From an uncultured Paracoccaceae bacterium (GTDB taxonomy: Bacteria; Pseudomonadota; Alphaproteobacteria; Rhodobacterales; Rhodobacteraceae), in contig CANNFQ010000002.1 of assembly GCA_947503925.1 (NCBI GenBank), positions 1 to 64,000 on the forward strand: DNA of 64,000 bases, in the 5' to 3' direction. A model generated the notes under the pieces. It made no database searches and was not told the origin of the DNA. It saw only the letters and a list, made by a program, of their open reading frames with translations. Each line of letters opens with the position of its first letter. Position 1 is the first letter of the stretch. Shown piece by piece: positions 51,067-59,772 of this stretch. The position numbers were made by a program, and so were the translations under genes.

Positions 51067-53184
51067 ATGGCGCATGACCCATCCATTCTCGAAGCATTCT
51101 TTGAAGAATGCGAAGATCTTATCGTCGCGCTGACCGAAGGCCTGATCGAGATGCGCGAGGGCCATGCTGATGCCGAAACAGTAAATGCAGTGTTTCGTGC
51201 GGTACATTCGATAAAAGGTGCGGCGGGTGCGTTTGCATTGGATGAACTGGTCGGGTTTGCCCACAAGTTCGAAACGGTGCTGGACGAATTGCGCTCCCAA
51301 AAACTAAAGGCGGACGAGAAACTTTTACGCGTCTTGCAGCGGGCCGGTGATATTCTGGCAGACCTTGTTGATGATGCGCGTGAAGATAAACCAGCTAATC
51401 GCGACGTGGTCGATCCGGTGCTCGCCGAATTACAAAGCTTTCTTAGCCCTGAAGACGAAGATGCCGCAACGGAAGAAGAGTTTGTTTTTGAGGCGCTTAC
51501 ACTTGATGTCGGGATGCCCGACGCAGCGCCGACCGGCTATCGCGTTTCGTTCCAGCCCAGCGCAGAGTTCTACGCATTGGGGCATGACCCGGCCCTGATC
51601 ATCACGGCACTGATGGATCTGGGTGAAACGAGCGTTGATGTGAATCTACAGGATTTGCCATCGGAGTTTGCTGACTTTGAATGGTCGCAGGGTTACCTCA
51701 GTTGGCAAATCGACATTGCTGGCCTCACAACAGATCTGCAAATTCAGGACATCTTTCAGTTCATGGATGATATCTGCGCGTTGACGATCGTACCGCTGGG
51801 CATCATCGACGGCGCGCCTATTCAGGCGCTAGATACATTGCCGGAGTGCGATCCGGTTTCTGAGCTGACGGATCCACCCATTGCGCCCGATCTGGCGGAA
51901 GTACGCACAGCACCTGTAAATCCCGATCCAGAGCCAACAACACAACGACCGGCCAAGAAACCCGCAGCAACGACACTTCGGGTTGATCCCGAACGTGTGG
52001 ACCGGTTGATCAACGCGGTCGGTGAATTAATCATCAACCAATCCGTTATCTCGCAAAGATTGGAAGAGGCGGAACTGCCCAACTCAGCCGAACTTTTTGC
52101 TGATCTTGATGACTATAAGTTCCTCGCCCGGGAGATACAGGAAGGGGTGATGGCAATCCGGGCGCAGCCTGTAAAACCACTTTTCCAACGCATGATGCGT
52201 ATCGCGCGCGAGGCGGCGGATGCGACCGGCAAAGATGTCGAACTGATCACCGAGGGCGAAGCGACGGAGGTAGACAAAACTGTGGTAGAGCGGTTGGCCG
52301 ACCCCCTGACACATATGATCCGCAATGCCATCGATCACGGGATCGAAAAACCGGAGGATCGGATTGCCGCCAATAAGCCAGAGCAAGGGCAATTGCGGCT
52401 GTCGGCCAGTCAACGCTCCGGCAGTATCGTGATCGAGATTGCCGATGATGGGGCAGGGCTGAACCGGTCCCGAATCCAAGATATCGCCGTAGAGAAAGGT
52501 TTGGTCTCGCCTGATGCGTCTCTCAGCGACCAGGAGATCGATCACCTGCTCTTCGCACCCGGGTTTTCGACAGCGGCGGAAGTCACCAACCTGTCGGGGC
52601 GCGGTGTCGGCATGGATGTCGTCAAGACAGCGATTACGACGCTTGGTGGCCGCGTCGCAATCAGCACAAATCCCGGTTTTGGCACTACATTTTCGATCAC
52701 CTTGCCCGTCACACTGGCTGTGATGGATGGCATGATCATCACGGTTAGCGACCAGACCATGGTCGTACCTATTTCGAGTATTCTGGAGACCGTTCGCCCG
52801 AATAAGAATGATGTTGCAAAGCTCGGGATGAATAACGAATTACTCAAGATCCGCGGTGAATATGTCCCAATCATCGACCTTGCCGAACAGCTTGGAAATC
52901 AGTCAAGCCAAAGGGAAATGGTTGATCGGGTCCTTCTGCTTGTTCAGACCGAAGCGATTGCGCAATGCGCATTGGCCGTCGACGACATTTTCGATCAACG
53001 GCAGGTCGTCGTGAAAAGCATGTTGGGCAATTACGGCGAAATCACTGGCGTCTCGGGCGCGACAATTCTGGGTGACGGGAAAATCGCGCTGATTATTGAT
53101 CCCGATGCAGTTGCCTCAGTCATGGCAAACAAAACCCAGTTAAACACCGATAACGGAGAGGCAGCACATGTCAGAGCAAGTTGA
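51067..53184 (+). CDS. cheA: Chemotaxis histidine kinase CheA
   Basis: A 705-residue kinase. The Hpt domain has the phospho-accepting His47 in AVFRAVHSIKGAAGAF. A variable region of about 180 residues separates it from the dimerisation domain (DRLINAVGELIINQSVI). The kinase domain has the N box LTHMIRNAIDHGIE, G1 IEIADDGAGLN and G2 LSGRGVGMDVVKTAI. The CheW-like domain closes the protein. All catalytic boxes are intact. It starts 2 bases after cheY and overlaps cheW by 17 bases. It responds to receptors encoded elsewhere. Confidence 0.95.
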   Translation: MAHDPSILEAFFEECEDLIVALTEGLIEMREGHADAETVNAVFRAVHSIKGAAGAFALDELVGFAHKFETVLDELRSQKLKADEKLLRVLQRAGDILADLVDDAREDKPANRDVVDPVLAELQSFLSPEDEDAATEEEFVFEALTLDVGMPDAAPTGYRVSFQPSAEFYALGHDPALIITALMDLGETSVDVNLQDLPSEFADFEWSQGYLSWQIDIAGLTTDLQIQDIFQFMDDICALTIVPLGIIDGAPIQALDTLPECDPVSELTDPPIAPDLAEVRTAPVNPDPEPTTQRPAKKPAATTLRVDPERVDRLINAVGELIINQSVISQRLEEAELPNSAELFADLDDYKFLAREIQEGVMAIRAQPVKPLFQRMMRIAREAADATGKDVELITEGEATEVDKTVVERLADPLTHMIRNAIDHGIEKPEDRIAANKPEQGQLRLSASQRSGSIVIEIADDGAGLNRSRIQDIAVEKGLVSPDASLSDQEIDHLLFAPGFSTAAEVTNLSGRGVGMDVVKTAITTLGGRVAISTNPGFGTTFSITLPVTLAVMDGMIITVSDQTMVVPISSILETVRPNKNDVAKLGMNNELLKIRGEYVPIIDLAEQLGNQSSQREMVDRVLLLVQTEAIAQCALAVDDIFDQRQVVVKSMLGNYGEITGVSGATILGDGKIALIIDPDAVASVMANKTQLNTDNGEAAHVRAS

Positions 53185-53635
53185 TGCCATGGCAACAAAA
53201 GAGTTGGAATTCGTCACGCTGGTTGCCGGGGGGCAGAACTTTTGTATCGAGATCACCCAAATCCGCGAAATTCGCCGCTGGTCGCCCGTTACTGTCTTGC
53301 CGCATTCGCCGGATTACGTGCTGGGTGTCATGAACCTGCGCGGCGCAGTGATCCCCATCATCGACCTGGCAGCAAAACTCGGGTTCGAAAAGATCGAACC
53401 GACCGAACGCCATGTCATCATTATCACCGCAGTTGAAGAAACGATCGTCGGGTTATTGGTTGAATCAGTATCCGAGATAATTGGTGTAAGCACAGACATG
53501 GTCCGCGAAATTCCGCGTGGCCCAGAGGATGCAACAACAAGAGCCATATTGGGCATCATCGCAATCGGCGATGAAATGACCAAGATCATCAACCTCACCA
53601 TGCTGTCACCCAGGAAAGATCAGGTTGCTGCATGA
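53168..53635 (+). CDS. cheW: Chemotaxis coupling protein CheW
   Basis: A 155-residue CheW-like domain protein: LEFVTLVAGGQNFCIEITQIREI, then VLPHSPDYVLGVMNLRGAVIPIIDL, the characteristic N-L-R-G segment. It couples receptors to CheA. It overlaps both cheA and cheR, so the group is translated together. Confidence 0.94.
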   Translation: MSEQVDAMATKELEFVTLVAGGQNFCIEITQIREIRRWSPVTVLPHSPDYVLGVMNLRGAVIPIIDLAAKLGFEKIEPTERHVIIITAVEETIVGLLVESVSEIIGVSTDMVREIPRGPEDATTRAILGIIAIGDEMTKIINLTMLSPRKDQVAA

Positions 53636-54498
53636 ATATGACGTTCAGAACCGAAGGTAACCATGCAACGGCTGAGTATCAGTTTACGGATGGCGATTTC
53701 AGGATGATCGCCGATTTTGCGAATAAGGAGTATGGCCTCTTTTTGCAGGAATCGAAAAAAGCCTTGGTTTATTCAAGGTTAGCAAAGCGGCTTCGTGTCC
53801 TAAAATTAAGCAGTTTTTCCGAATATTGCGATTTACTTGAGTTGCCAGGTGGCAAGGATGAGACACCCCACCTTTTGTCTGCGCTGACCACGAACGTGAC
53901 ACATTTCTTTCGAGAAAGACATCATTTTGAACAACTAAAGACAGATATTCTGCCCGCTATAATCGAACGTGCGCGAAAGGGTGCCAGTGTGCGGCTTTGG
54001 TCCGCTGCTTGCTCTGCCGGACAAGAGGCGTACTGCCTTGCTAACACGGTTCTGGAAGTCTGTCCCGCTGCGCACCGGCTGAATATTAAGATATTGGCGA
54101 CTGATATCGATCCGGTTGTCTTAGGAACAGCCAAGAAAGGCGCGTACCCCAAGGACCAACTCGACGCGATCGACCCGGCCTTTCAGCGAAATATGATCCA
54201 AGAGATTGATCCGCAGAACGATAGTTTTCTCGTCCGTCAGGAACTTCGCGACTTAATAACATTTGCGGAGTTGAACCTGATTGATACTTGGCCCATGCGC
54301 CGGTCCTTCGACGTGATCATGTGCCGGAATGCTGCGATTTACTTCGACAAAGTGACTCAAGCCACCTTGTGGTCGCGATTTGCTCAAGCGCTTACCCCAG
54401 ATGGATATCTGATGATTGGTCATTCGGAACGTCTGTCAGGTGATGCGGTAAGTCAATTCCGGAGTATTGGTGTGACGGCCTATCAAAGAGTGCATTAG
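53632..54498 (+). CDS. cheR: Chemoreceptor methyltransferase CheR
   Basis: A 288-residue SAM-dependent methyltransferase. The N-terminal helical domain is followed by LTTNVTHFFRERHHFEQL and the SAM motif RLWSAACSAGQEAYCLA, where most homologues have G-E-E-P-Y-S, so two residues differ here. ILATDIDPVVLGTAKKGAYP and FDVIMCRNAAIYFDKVTQ are normal. It methylates Glu residues on receptors, opposed by CheB. Confidence 0.93.
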   Translation: MNMTFRTEGNHATAEYQFTDGDFRMIADFANKEYGLFLQESKKALVYSRLAKRLRVLKLSSFSEYCDLLELPGGKDETPHLLSALTTNVTHFFRERHHFEQLKTDILPAIIERARKGASVRLWSAACSAGQEAYCLANTVLEVCPAAHRLNIKILATDIDPVVLGTAKKGAYPKDQLDAIDPAFQRNMIQEIDPQNDSFLVRQELRDLITFAELNLIDTWPMRRSFDVIMCRNAAIYFDKVTQATLWSRFAQALTPDGYLMIGHSERLSGDAVSQFRSIGVTAYQRVH

Positions 54499-54535
54499 CA
54501 GATTGTCTCGATGGCTACAAAAAAGGTGAAAGAGA

Positions 54536-54922
54536 ATGAGCTTAAAGGATTCTTTGCGCGTCATGGTCGTTGATGACATGGGCGTAAGTCGCGGGCTTCT
54601 TATCCAGGCAATTGAGGAGATGGGAATCTGGAAAAACCAGGCTGAGAATGACGGACGTGTTGCCTACAACAAGCTCGTTGCCGACCCGGTACATCTGGTT
54701 TTATCAGATTTCAACATGCCCGGCATGGATGGGCTGGAACTGCTCAAGGCTTTGCGTCAAAATAGATCGACCGCGCGCATTGGTTTCATCCTCGTTACCG
54801 GTAATCCTACCGCCGATATTGTGTCGAGAGGTAAGGCGCTTGGGCTGAACAACATTATCAAGAAGCCGTTTTCGACCGCGAGTATGAAGCAGTGCATTGA
54901 GAGCGTCGTCGGTCGGCTATGA
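54536..54922 (+). CDS. cheY: CheY-type response regulator 2
   Basis: A 128-residue receiver domain. It has VMVVDDMGVSRGLL with the acidic pair, the phospho-acceptor Asp in LVLSDFNMPGMDGLELL, Thr in FILVTGNPT and Lys in NIIKKPFSTASM. It is a complete and probably active second CheY. Its last 4 bases overlap the start of the following unknown gene. Two CheYs in one operon commonly divide the work between motor binding and phosphate drain. Confidence 0.9.
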   Translation: MSLKDSLRVMVVDDMGVSRGLLIQAIEEMGIWKNQAENDGRVAYNKLVADPVHLVLSDFNMPGMDGLELLKALRQNRSTARIGFILVTGNPTADIVSRGKALGLNNIIKKPFSTASMKQCIESVVGRL

Positions 54923-55293
54923 CGAATACAGAAGTAACGCCGAAAGATGTGCAGGCACATATTCTGTGTGAGCGTATCAGCCATGTTTGCCGTGAGATTG
55001 GTGCGGCAGTTTCAGAGATAGAGGGTCAGGTAATCGCATCTTCGACCAGTGTACATGGGAGTCATGGCCAGGTGTTGAATCTTCAAAAAATCGATATGGT
55101 TTTGCAATCGATCGAAGAAATATCATTATTTGTAGCGCGGTGTCAGGCGGAAATCCCCGATGATTGTATCGTAAATATAGACGCTAATCTTCCCTTGGTT
55201 CGTTTGGAGTGGATGAGGGACGTCTTGGCCGGCTCTTCCGGGCATGCTCGCCTTACGCAGTCCGCCAGTGCCGTGGGCATCTCGCTTTTTTAG
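54919..55293 (+). CDS. Unknown protein of the chemotaxis operon
   Basis: A 124-residue, mostly helical protein of no recognised family. Helical stretches are AHILCERISHVCREIGAAVSEI and QKIDMVLQSIEEISLFVARC (given in part). The second half contains VRLEWMRDVLAG. It is translationally coupled to cheY 2 by an ATGA overlap and followed by a 150-base gap before cheB. Placement directly after a CheY suggests a CheY-P phosphatase or binding partner, in the position CheZ would hold elsewhere, but I see no CheZ or CheX motif. The function is unknown. Confidence 0.75.
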   Translation: MTNTEVTPKDVQAHILCERISHVCREIGAAVSEIEGQVIASSTSVHGSHGQVLNLQKIDMVLQSIEEISLFVARCQAEIPDDCIVNIDANLPLVRLEWMRDVLAGSSGHARLTQSASAVGISLF

Positions 55294-55443
55294 CGAGCTG
55301 TCCTGACGTAGTCACAGCTCAGCTGTTACGTTCTGATCAAGAGAGCAAGTGTCGTTCATCAAGGGAAGTTTAAGCCATGTCGGATACATGATCAGAAGCA
55401 TGACTCAGCACCTCACGGGTCCAAGAGACAAGGAATAGACGTA

Positions 55444-56439
55444 ATGCGTCTTCTAGTTGCCAGTAGCATTCCTGACGCGGCTGATCGAATGGTCCGGCGT
55501 GTGAATGTCATTGCTGCGGTTAAGGTCGAAAAAGTGGCCTCTGATCTGACCCAGGTTTATGATTTTGCCGAGCATCGCAAACCTGACTGCGTCATTCTAT
55601 CAGCGGAACTCGTTGGCTATCCTGAGTTTGAATTGCTTCGTTCTTTGTTGAAGATCCTACGGATCGGCTGCGTCATTGTTGGTGCTGAGCGCAATATTGT
55701 TAATAGTCAAAAACACTTGGCGGAGACCGAAGGTTTTGTATGTCTGCCAGAAGACGCTTTGACAGAAGATGCGCTCAGACAGGTTCAAGATTCCCGTTAT
55801 GATATTAGGGGATTGAAACAGGATGTCGGTTCAGTTTCGCCGGCCCGGACAGATTACGACAGAAAAAGATTGCTCCTAATTGGCGCATCCACCGGCGGCG
55901 TTGATGCATTACTGGAAGTCCTGCGTTGCTTTCCAACAGACTGCCCACCAACAATGATTGTTCAACATACAGGTGGGCGTTTCTCACAAAGCCTGATCCG
56001 CCTGCTGAACGGTTGCACGGTCGCAAATGTCGGTACGGCAGTTGATGGATCAATTATCGAGGCAGGCAATGTGTATCTTGCGCCCGATGACAGTGTGCAT
56101 TTGCAAATACAGCCGACGCGCATACCGCGTATCCTGTTATCTGAAGAAAGCCCGAAAGCGGGGCATCGTCCCTCAATTGATGCGCTTTTTGGTTCGGCCT
56201 TGCATATGGCAAAAAATGTGACCGCGGCATTGTTGACTGGCATGGGCCGGGATGGGGCGCGTGGAATCGCGGATTTGCGCAGGGCCGGTGCGCAAACAAT
56301 TGGGCAAGACGAAAAATCATGCGTCGTTTACGGTATGCCGCGCGTCGCAGCCCAGCTTGGCGGGCTTGATCAGGTCCTGCCCTTGGAAAAAATCGGCCCT
56401 GCATTGCTCCGCTCTGCTGAGATGAGGACTCGCGTATGA
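55444..56439 (+). CDS. cheB: Chemotaxis methylesterase CheB with a degenerate receiver domain
   Basis: A 331-residue protein. The C-terminal methylesterase/deamidase domain keeps the catalytic triad: Ser149 in LLIGASTGGVDA, His175 in IVQHTGGRF and Asp270 in LLTGMGRDGARG. The N-terminal 110 residues have receiver-like spacing, but the phospho-acceptor position is Ser53 (PDCVILSAELVG, where D is expected). The acidic pair and conserved Lys are also missing. Activation by CheA phosphotransfer therefore appears impossible. It removes methyl groups from receptors. It follows AAGGAA and overlaps cheD by 4 bases. Confidence 0.9.
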   Translation: MRLLVASSIPDAADRMVRRVNVIAAVKVEKVASDLTQVYDFAEHRKPDCVILSAELVGYPEFELLRSLLKILRIGCVIVGAERNIVNSQKHLAETEGFVCLPEDALTEDALRQVQDSRYDIRGLKQDVGSVSPARTDYDRKRLLLIGASTGGVDALLEVLRCFPTDCPPTMIVQHTGGRFSQSLIRLLNGCTVANVGTAVDGSIIEAGNVYLAPDDSVHLQIQPTRIPRILLSEESPKAGHRPSIDALFGSALHMAKNVTAALLTGMGRDGARGIADLRRAGAQTIGQDEKSCVVYGMPRVAAQLGGLDQVLPLEKIGPALLRSAEMRTRV

Positions 56440-56975
56440 TCATGCCCTTGTCACAAGGGCATGATCAGAAGATCGTGACGGTAGTTCAGGGCGATTTTTT
56501 TGTGACCTCCGACCCTGACGTGATTATCACAACGGTGTTGGGGTCCTGCATCTCCGTCTGCCTGTTTGACGCTGCGACCGGTGTCGGCGGAATGAACCAT
56601 TTCCTTTTGGCGGGTCAGGGCGAAAGCGCAAATGACGATCTGCGATATGGTGTGAATGCCATGGAACTGCTGATCAACAAGGTCCTTCAAGCGGGGGCCG
56701 AAAGGCGCAGGTTGCAGGCCAAGGTCTTTGGCGGGGCGAGAATTATCGATCATGCCAAAGACATCGGTGGTTCAAATGCCCGGTTTGCCATAGATTTTCT
56801 ACAACGCGAGGGCATACCCTGTGTGTCGCAAAGCCTTGGTGGCACAAAGGCGCGGCGGATACGGTTCTATCCAACGACGGGTGCGGCAAAACAGTTGCAA
56901 ATTGCCGGCGTGGTTGATGATGTCGAAGCGGTGCCACCGGTCAGATTGCCCCAATCTGACATAACGTTGTTTTAG
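56436..56975 (+). CDS. cheD: Chemoreceptor glutamine deamidase CheD
   Basis: A 179-residue protein with the CheD core: VLGSCISVCLFDAATGVGGM (catalytic Cys in G-S-C-I-S-V), NHFLLAG with the catalytic His, and KVFGGARIID. It deamidates receptor Gln residues and may bind CheY-P. Its start codon lies in a perfect 14-base hairpin, which may control its translation. It ends the che operon; no receptor gene or flagellar gene follows. Confidence 0.93.
   Translation: MIMPLSQGHDQKIVTVVQGDFFVTSDPDVIITTVLGSCISVCLFDAATGVGGMNHFLLAGQGESANDDLRYGVNAMELLINKVLQAGAERRRLQAKVFGGARIIDHAKDIGGSNARFAIDFLQREGIPCVSQSLGGTKARRIRFYPTTGAAKQLQIAGVVDDVEAVPPVRLPQSDITLF
56437..56467 (+). promoter_or_regulatory. Perfect hairpin covering the cheD start codon
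   Basis: TGATCATGCCCTTG (56437-56450) and CAAGGGCATGATCA (56454-56467) are exact reverse complements with a 3-base TCA loop. The arm covers the cheD ATG (56436-56438) and the cheB TGA, plus a second ATG at 56442, so the folded RNA would hide the cheD initiation site. Confidence 0.7.
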
Positions 56976-57150
56976 GCGGTTGGGTTCAGGGTGCGGCCAT
57001 AGGCGCAGCATTGACGCATGGCAGGTCTTGTTGATTTAGATCTGGTTTCCCTTTGTGCGTAGCATTGTCGTATGCTTGCGGACATCTTTTTGGGCCGCAG
57101 CGCGTTGTGGTGTCCTTGCGAAATGTCGGCCAGGCTACTGCGGCATCGTT

Positions 57151-57492
57151 CTACAGTTTGGGATTGCCGTCTTCGTCGAGTGCGTGGTCCAGAAATGCCT
57201 CAAACGCATCAAGATCGACCGATCCCATTTGGCCAAACCCCTGCATCCAGACAGAGGCCTCGCCGAGCGCGTCGGGCTCTAATTTGCACCATTTGACTCG
57301 CCCGCGTTTTTCCTGGCTGATGAGCCCGGCCGAGGTGAGCACTGACAGATGTTTGGAAATTGCGGCGAGTGACATCTTGAACGGTTCGGCCACATCCGTC
57401 ACGGCCATATCATCCTCCAACAGCATCGCGAGGATGGCGCGGCGGGTGGGGTCAGCGAGCGCCGCAAAGATGATGTCGAGCGGTTGTGTCAT
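57151..57492 (-). CDS. ArsR-family transcriptional regulator
   Basis: About 113 residues from the ATG at 57492; an extension to 57510 adds six residues. The winged-helix motif is LADPTRRAILAMLLEDD, followed by SLAAISKHLSVLTSAGLI and the wing EKRGRVKWCKLEP. This is the PadR-unlike, non-metal ArsR group often paired with a START/SRPBCC-domain gene, but no such gene is adjacent, so the target is unknown. It is divergent from the ATP synthase operon and convergent with the che operon. Confidence 0.86.
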   Translation of the reverse strand: MTQPLDIIFAALADPTRRAILAMLLEDDMAVTDVAEPFKMSLAAISKHLSVLTSAGLISQEKRGRVKWCKLEPDALGEASVWMQGFGQMGSVDLDAFEAFLDHALDEDGNPKL

Positions 57493-57719
57493 GCCAATAG
57501 GACCTAGCAATCATTGCCGGGCCAAACCAGTGCTTCGTCTCGAGGCGTGATGGTGCAACGCCAATAACCAGATCGACACGCGGCGATCCTTTGCAGAATA
57601 GTCAACTGATCGGTTGAATATCGCATGGGCGTATCTCGCCGTGGAAGAACTGCCTTTCATGCGCTAATATGGAATAAATACTGTTATAAAACAATGCCTT
57701 GAATAAACCTTCCGACAGG

Positions 57720-57748
57720 TTGACTCTGCTCCGTCACCACCCTAGACC
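57720..57748 (+). promoter_or_regulatory. Possible promoter of the F0 ATP synthase operon
   Basis: TTGACT (57720-57725), a 17-base spacer and TAGACC (57743-57748) lie 29 bases before atpI. The -10 match is modest. Confidence 0.4.
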
Positions 57749-57777
57749 ATGCGCAACCTTTCAAAAGGTCTGAACTG

Positions 57778-58116
57778 ATGTCAGATAATCTCGATCCCGA
57801 CCGTCTCAAGGCGTTGGAAGAGAAGATCGCCGCGCTCAAAGCGCCAGAAGATATCAAGGACCATTCGGAGGAACATTATTCGCAGGCGCAACTGGCCTGG
57901 CGGATGGTGATAGAGCTTGTGTCCGGTCTTGGTATCGGATTTGGCATCGGATACGGGTTGGATGCGCTTTTCGGCACGCAACCTTTCTTGATGGTGCTGT
58001 TTATGTTCTTTGGCCTCGCGGCTGGTGTTCTGACCATGATGCGATCCGCCAAGGAAGTGCAGGAAAAACAACTGGCTGCTGCCGGTACAGACGAAGGTGA
58101 CACGCGTGGCGACTGA
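57778..58116 (+). CDS. atpI: ATP synthase protein I
   Basis: A 112-residue membrane protein with two helices: [20 protein letters not shown] and [20 protein letters not shown]. It has a charged N-terminal helix and a short cytoplasmic tail. AtpI helps to assemble the c-ring. It is the first gene of the F0 operon and overlaps atpB, as is typical for Rhodobacterales. Confidence 0.93.
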   Translation: MSDNLDPDRLKALEEKIAALKAPEDIKDHSEEHYSQAQLAWRMVIELVSGLGIGFGIGYGLDALFGTQPFLMVLFMFFGLAAGVLTMMRSAKEVQEKQLAAAGTDEGDTRGD

Positions 58117-58858
58117 AGACAAAGCAGAAGGTGGTCTGGTTTTTCATCCGCTGGATCAGTTTATCGTCAAACCGCTGTTCGGCGACGGACCGGTTCAGTG
58201 GTACACCCCAACAAATGTGACACTTTGGATGGGTATCGCGCTGCTTGCCATCGTCGGTGTCTTTGTATTGGGGAGCCGGGGCCGTGCCGTTATTCCGACC
58301 CGTTTGCAATCCATTGGAGAGCTGATCTACGGCTTCATTTACAAGATGGTTGAAGATGTGACCGGCAAGGATGGGGTGAAGTATTTCCCCTATATTATGA
58401 CGCTGTTCCTGTTCATCTTGTTCGCCAACTATCTGGCCCTGATCCCGATGTCTTATAGCCCGACATCAATGATTGCCGTCACTGCGGTACTGGGTTTTGG
58501 CGTGTTTATCTGTGTGACGATCCTTGGCTTTGTCAAAAACGGCGCGTCCTTCCTTGGTCTGTTTTGGATGTCCGACGCCCCCGCGATCCTGCGTCCGATT
58601 ATCGCGGTGATCGAGGTGATATCCTATTTCGTCCGCCCCGTTAGCCATTCCATTCGTTTGGCCGGTAACATCATGGCGGGCCACGCGGTGCTGAAAGTGT
58701 TTGCAGGCTTTGCTGCACTGACGCTGGTCAGCCCGGTCGCGATCTTTGGCATCGTTGCCATCTACGGTCTCGAGGTCCTGGTGGCCGGTATTCAGGCCTA
58801 CGTCTTTACCATTCTGACTTGTGTGTATCTGAAAGATGCATTGCACCCCGCACACTAA
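58106..58858 (+). CDS. atpB: ATP synthase F0 subunit a
   Basis: A 250-residue proton-channel subunit with about five to six membrane helices. The essential Arg is in [15 protein letters not shown]. The GTG at 58106 is preferred because GAAGG lies 8 bases before it; a GTG at 58097 would overlap that site. It overlaps atpI by 11 bases. It forms the proton half-channels beside the c-ring in the inner membrane. Confidence 0.95.
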   Translation: MATEDKAEGGLVFHPLDQFIVKPLFGDGPVQWYTPTNVTLWMGIALLAIVGVFVLGSRGRAVIPTRLQSIGELIYGFIYKMVEDVTGKDGVKYFPYIMTLFLFILFANYLALIPMSYSPTSMIAVTAVLGFGVFICVTILGFVKNGASFLGLFWMSDAPAILRPIIAVIEVISYFVRPVSHSIRLAGNIMAGHAVLKVFAGFAALTLVSPVAIFGIVAIYGLEVLVAGIQAYVFTILTCVYLKDALHPAH

Positions 58859-58862
58859 CGAC

Positions 58863-58882
58863 GATGGGTGAAACCACCCATC
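58863..58882 (+). promoter_or_regulatory. Hairpin between atpB and atpE
   Basis: GATGGGT (58863-58869) pairs with ACCCATC (58876-58882) with a 6-base loop. It lies 4 bases after the atpB stop and 35 before atpE, and may stabilise the atpE message. Confidence 0.5.
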
Positions 58883-58916
58883 CTACAAATAACTTCCAAT
58901 CGTAAGGAGAATTCAA

Positions 58917-59141
58917 ATGGAAGGCGAACTCGCACATATCGGCGCTGGTCTGGCTGCAATCGGTTCTGGTGCCGCTGCTATCGGTGTTGGCACCGTGGCT
59001 GGTAACTACCTGGCAGGCGCGCTGCGCAACCCATCCGCTGCTGCTGGTCAGACAGCAACATTGTTCATTGGTCTGGCCTTTGCCGAAGCGTTGGGGATCT
59101 TTGCGTTCCTCGTGTCGCTTCTGCTGATGTTCGCCGTTTAA
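58917..59141 (+). CDS. atpE: ATP synthase F0 subunit c
   Basis: A 74-residue hairpin of two membrane helices joined by the polar loop [11 protein letters not shown]. The proton-binding acid is Glu57 in [13 protein letters not shown], and the first helix is Gly/Ala-rich. The residues around the Glu give no sign of a sodium site. AAGGAG precedes the ATG. It is flanked by hairpins on both sides, in keeping with the need for many c copies per complex. Confidence 0.96.
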   Translation: MEGELAHIGAGLAAIGSGAAAIGVGTVAGNYLAGALRNPSAAAGQTATLFIGLAFAEALGIFAFLVSLLLMFAV

Positions 59142-59167
59142 GACAGCGACCCATATCCTTACGTCTT

Positions 59168-59191
59168 GGTGGTTGCGTGATCGCAACCACC
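59168..59191 (+). promoter_or_regulatory. Strong hairpin between atpE and atpF'
   Basis: GGTGGTTGCG (59168-59177) and CGCAACCACC (59182-59191) form a perfect 10-base stem with a TGAT loop and no T-run. It would protect the atpE message from 3' decay or slow read-through into the b-type subunit genes. Confidence 0.6.
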
Positions 59192-59222
59192 GGGTAAACA
59201 TAAAAGGTATTCGGGGGCCATC

Positions 59223-59768
59223 ATGGCAACAGAAACACATGACGCCGCAGGGGTTTGCGTTGATGCAGGGGGCAGTGCCCTTGGCATGCCGCAGCTTTGT
59301 GCGGATTGGATGCCCAACCAGATTTTCTGGCTGATCGTCACGCTGGTTGCGATCTATTTTGTGATGTCGCGTATCGCCTTGCCCCGTATCGGTGCGGTTC
59401 TGGCAGAGCGTTCTGGCACAATCACAAATGACATTGCCGCGGCGGAAGAGCTGAAGAACAAGGCGTCAGAAGCCGAAGCCGCCTATGAAAAGGCGCTGGT
59501 TGATGCGCGTGCTGAAGCGGCCAAGATTGTCGCCGAAGCGAAAGCCGAAATTCAGGCAGAACTGGATGTCGAGCTGCAAAAAGCCGATGCAGAGATTTCG
59601 GCCAAAACTGCCGAAAGCGAAGCGGCGATTGCTGAGATTCGCGACGGCGCTGTCAAAAGCGTCACCACCGTCGCCAAGGACACAGCCAAGGAATTGGTCG
59701 CGGCCATGGGCGGTACTGCTGACGCAAAGACAATTACTGCGGCAGTGAATGCACGGATGAAAGGGTAA
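59223..59768 (+). CDS. atpF': ATP synthase F0 subunit b'
   Basis: A 181-residue stator subunit. A short N-terminal tail precedes one membrane helix ([20 protein letters not shown]), then a long Ala/Glu/Lys-rich coiled coil ([19 protein letters not shown]). This is the b' (AtpX) form that pairs with b in alphaproteobacteria and chloroplasts. It is separated from atpF by 4 bases. Confidence 0.94.
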   Translation: MATETHDAAGVCVDAGGSALGMPQLCADWMPNQIFWLIVTLVAIYFVMSRIALPRIGAVLAERSGTITNDIAAAEELKNKASEAEAAYEKALVDARAEAAKIVAEAKAEIQAELDVELQKADAEISAKTAESEAAIAEIRDGAVKSVTTVAKDTAKELVAAMGGTADAKTITAAVNARMKG

Positions 59769-59772
59769 CGAC

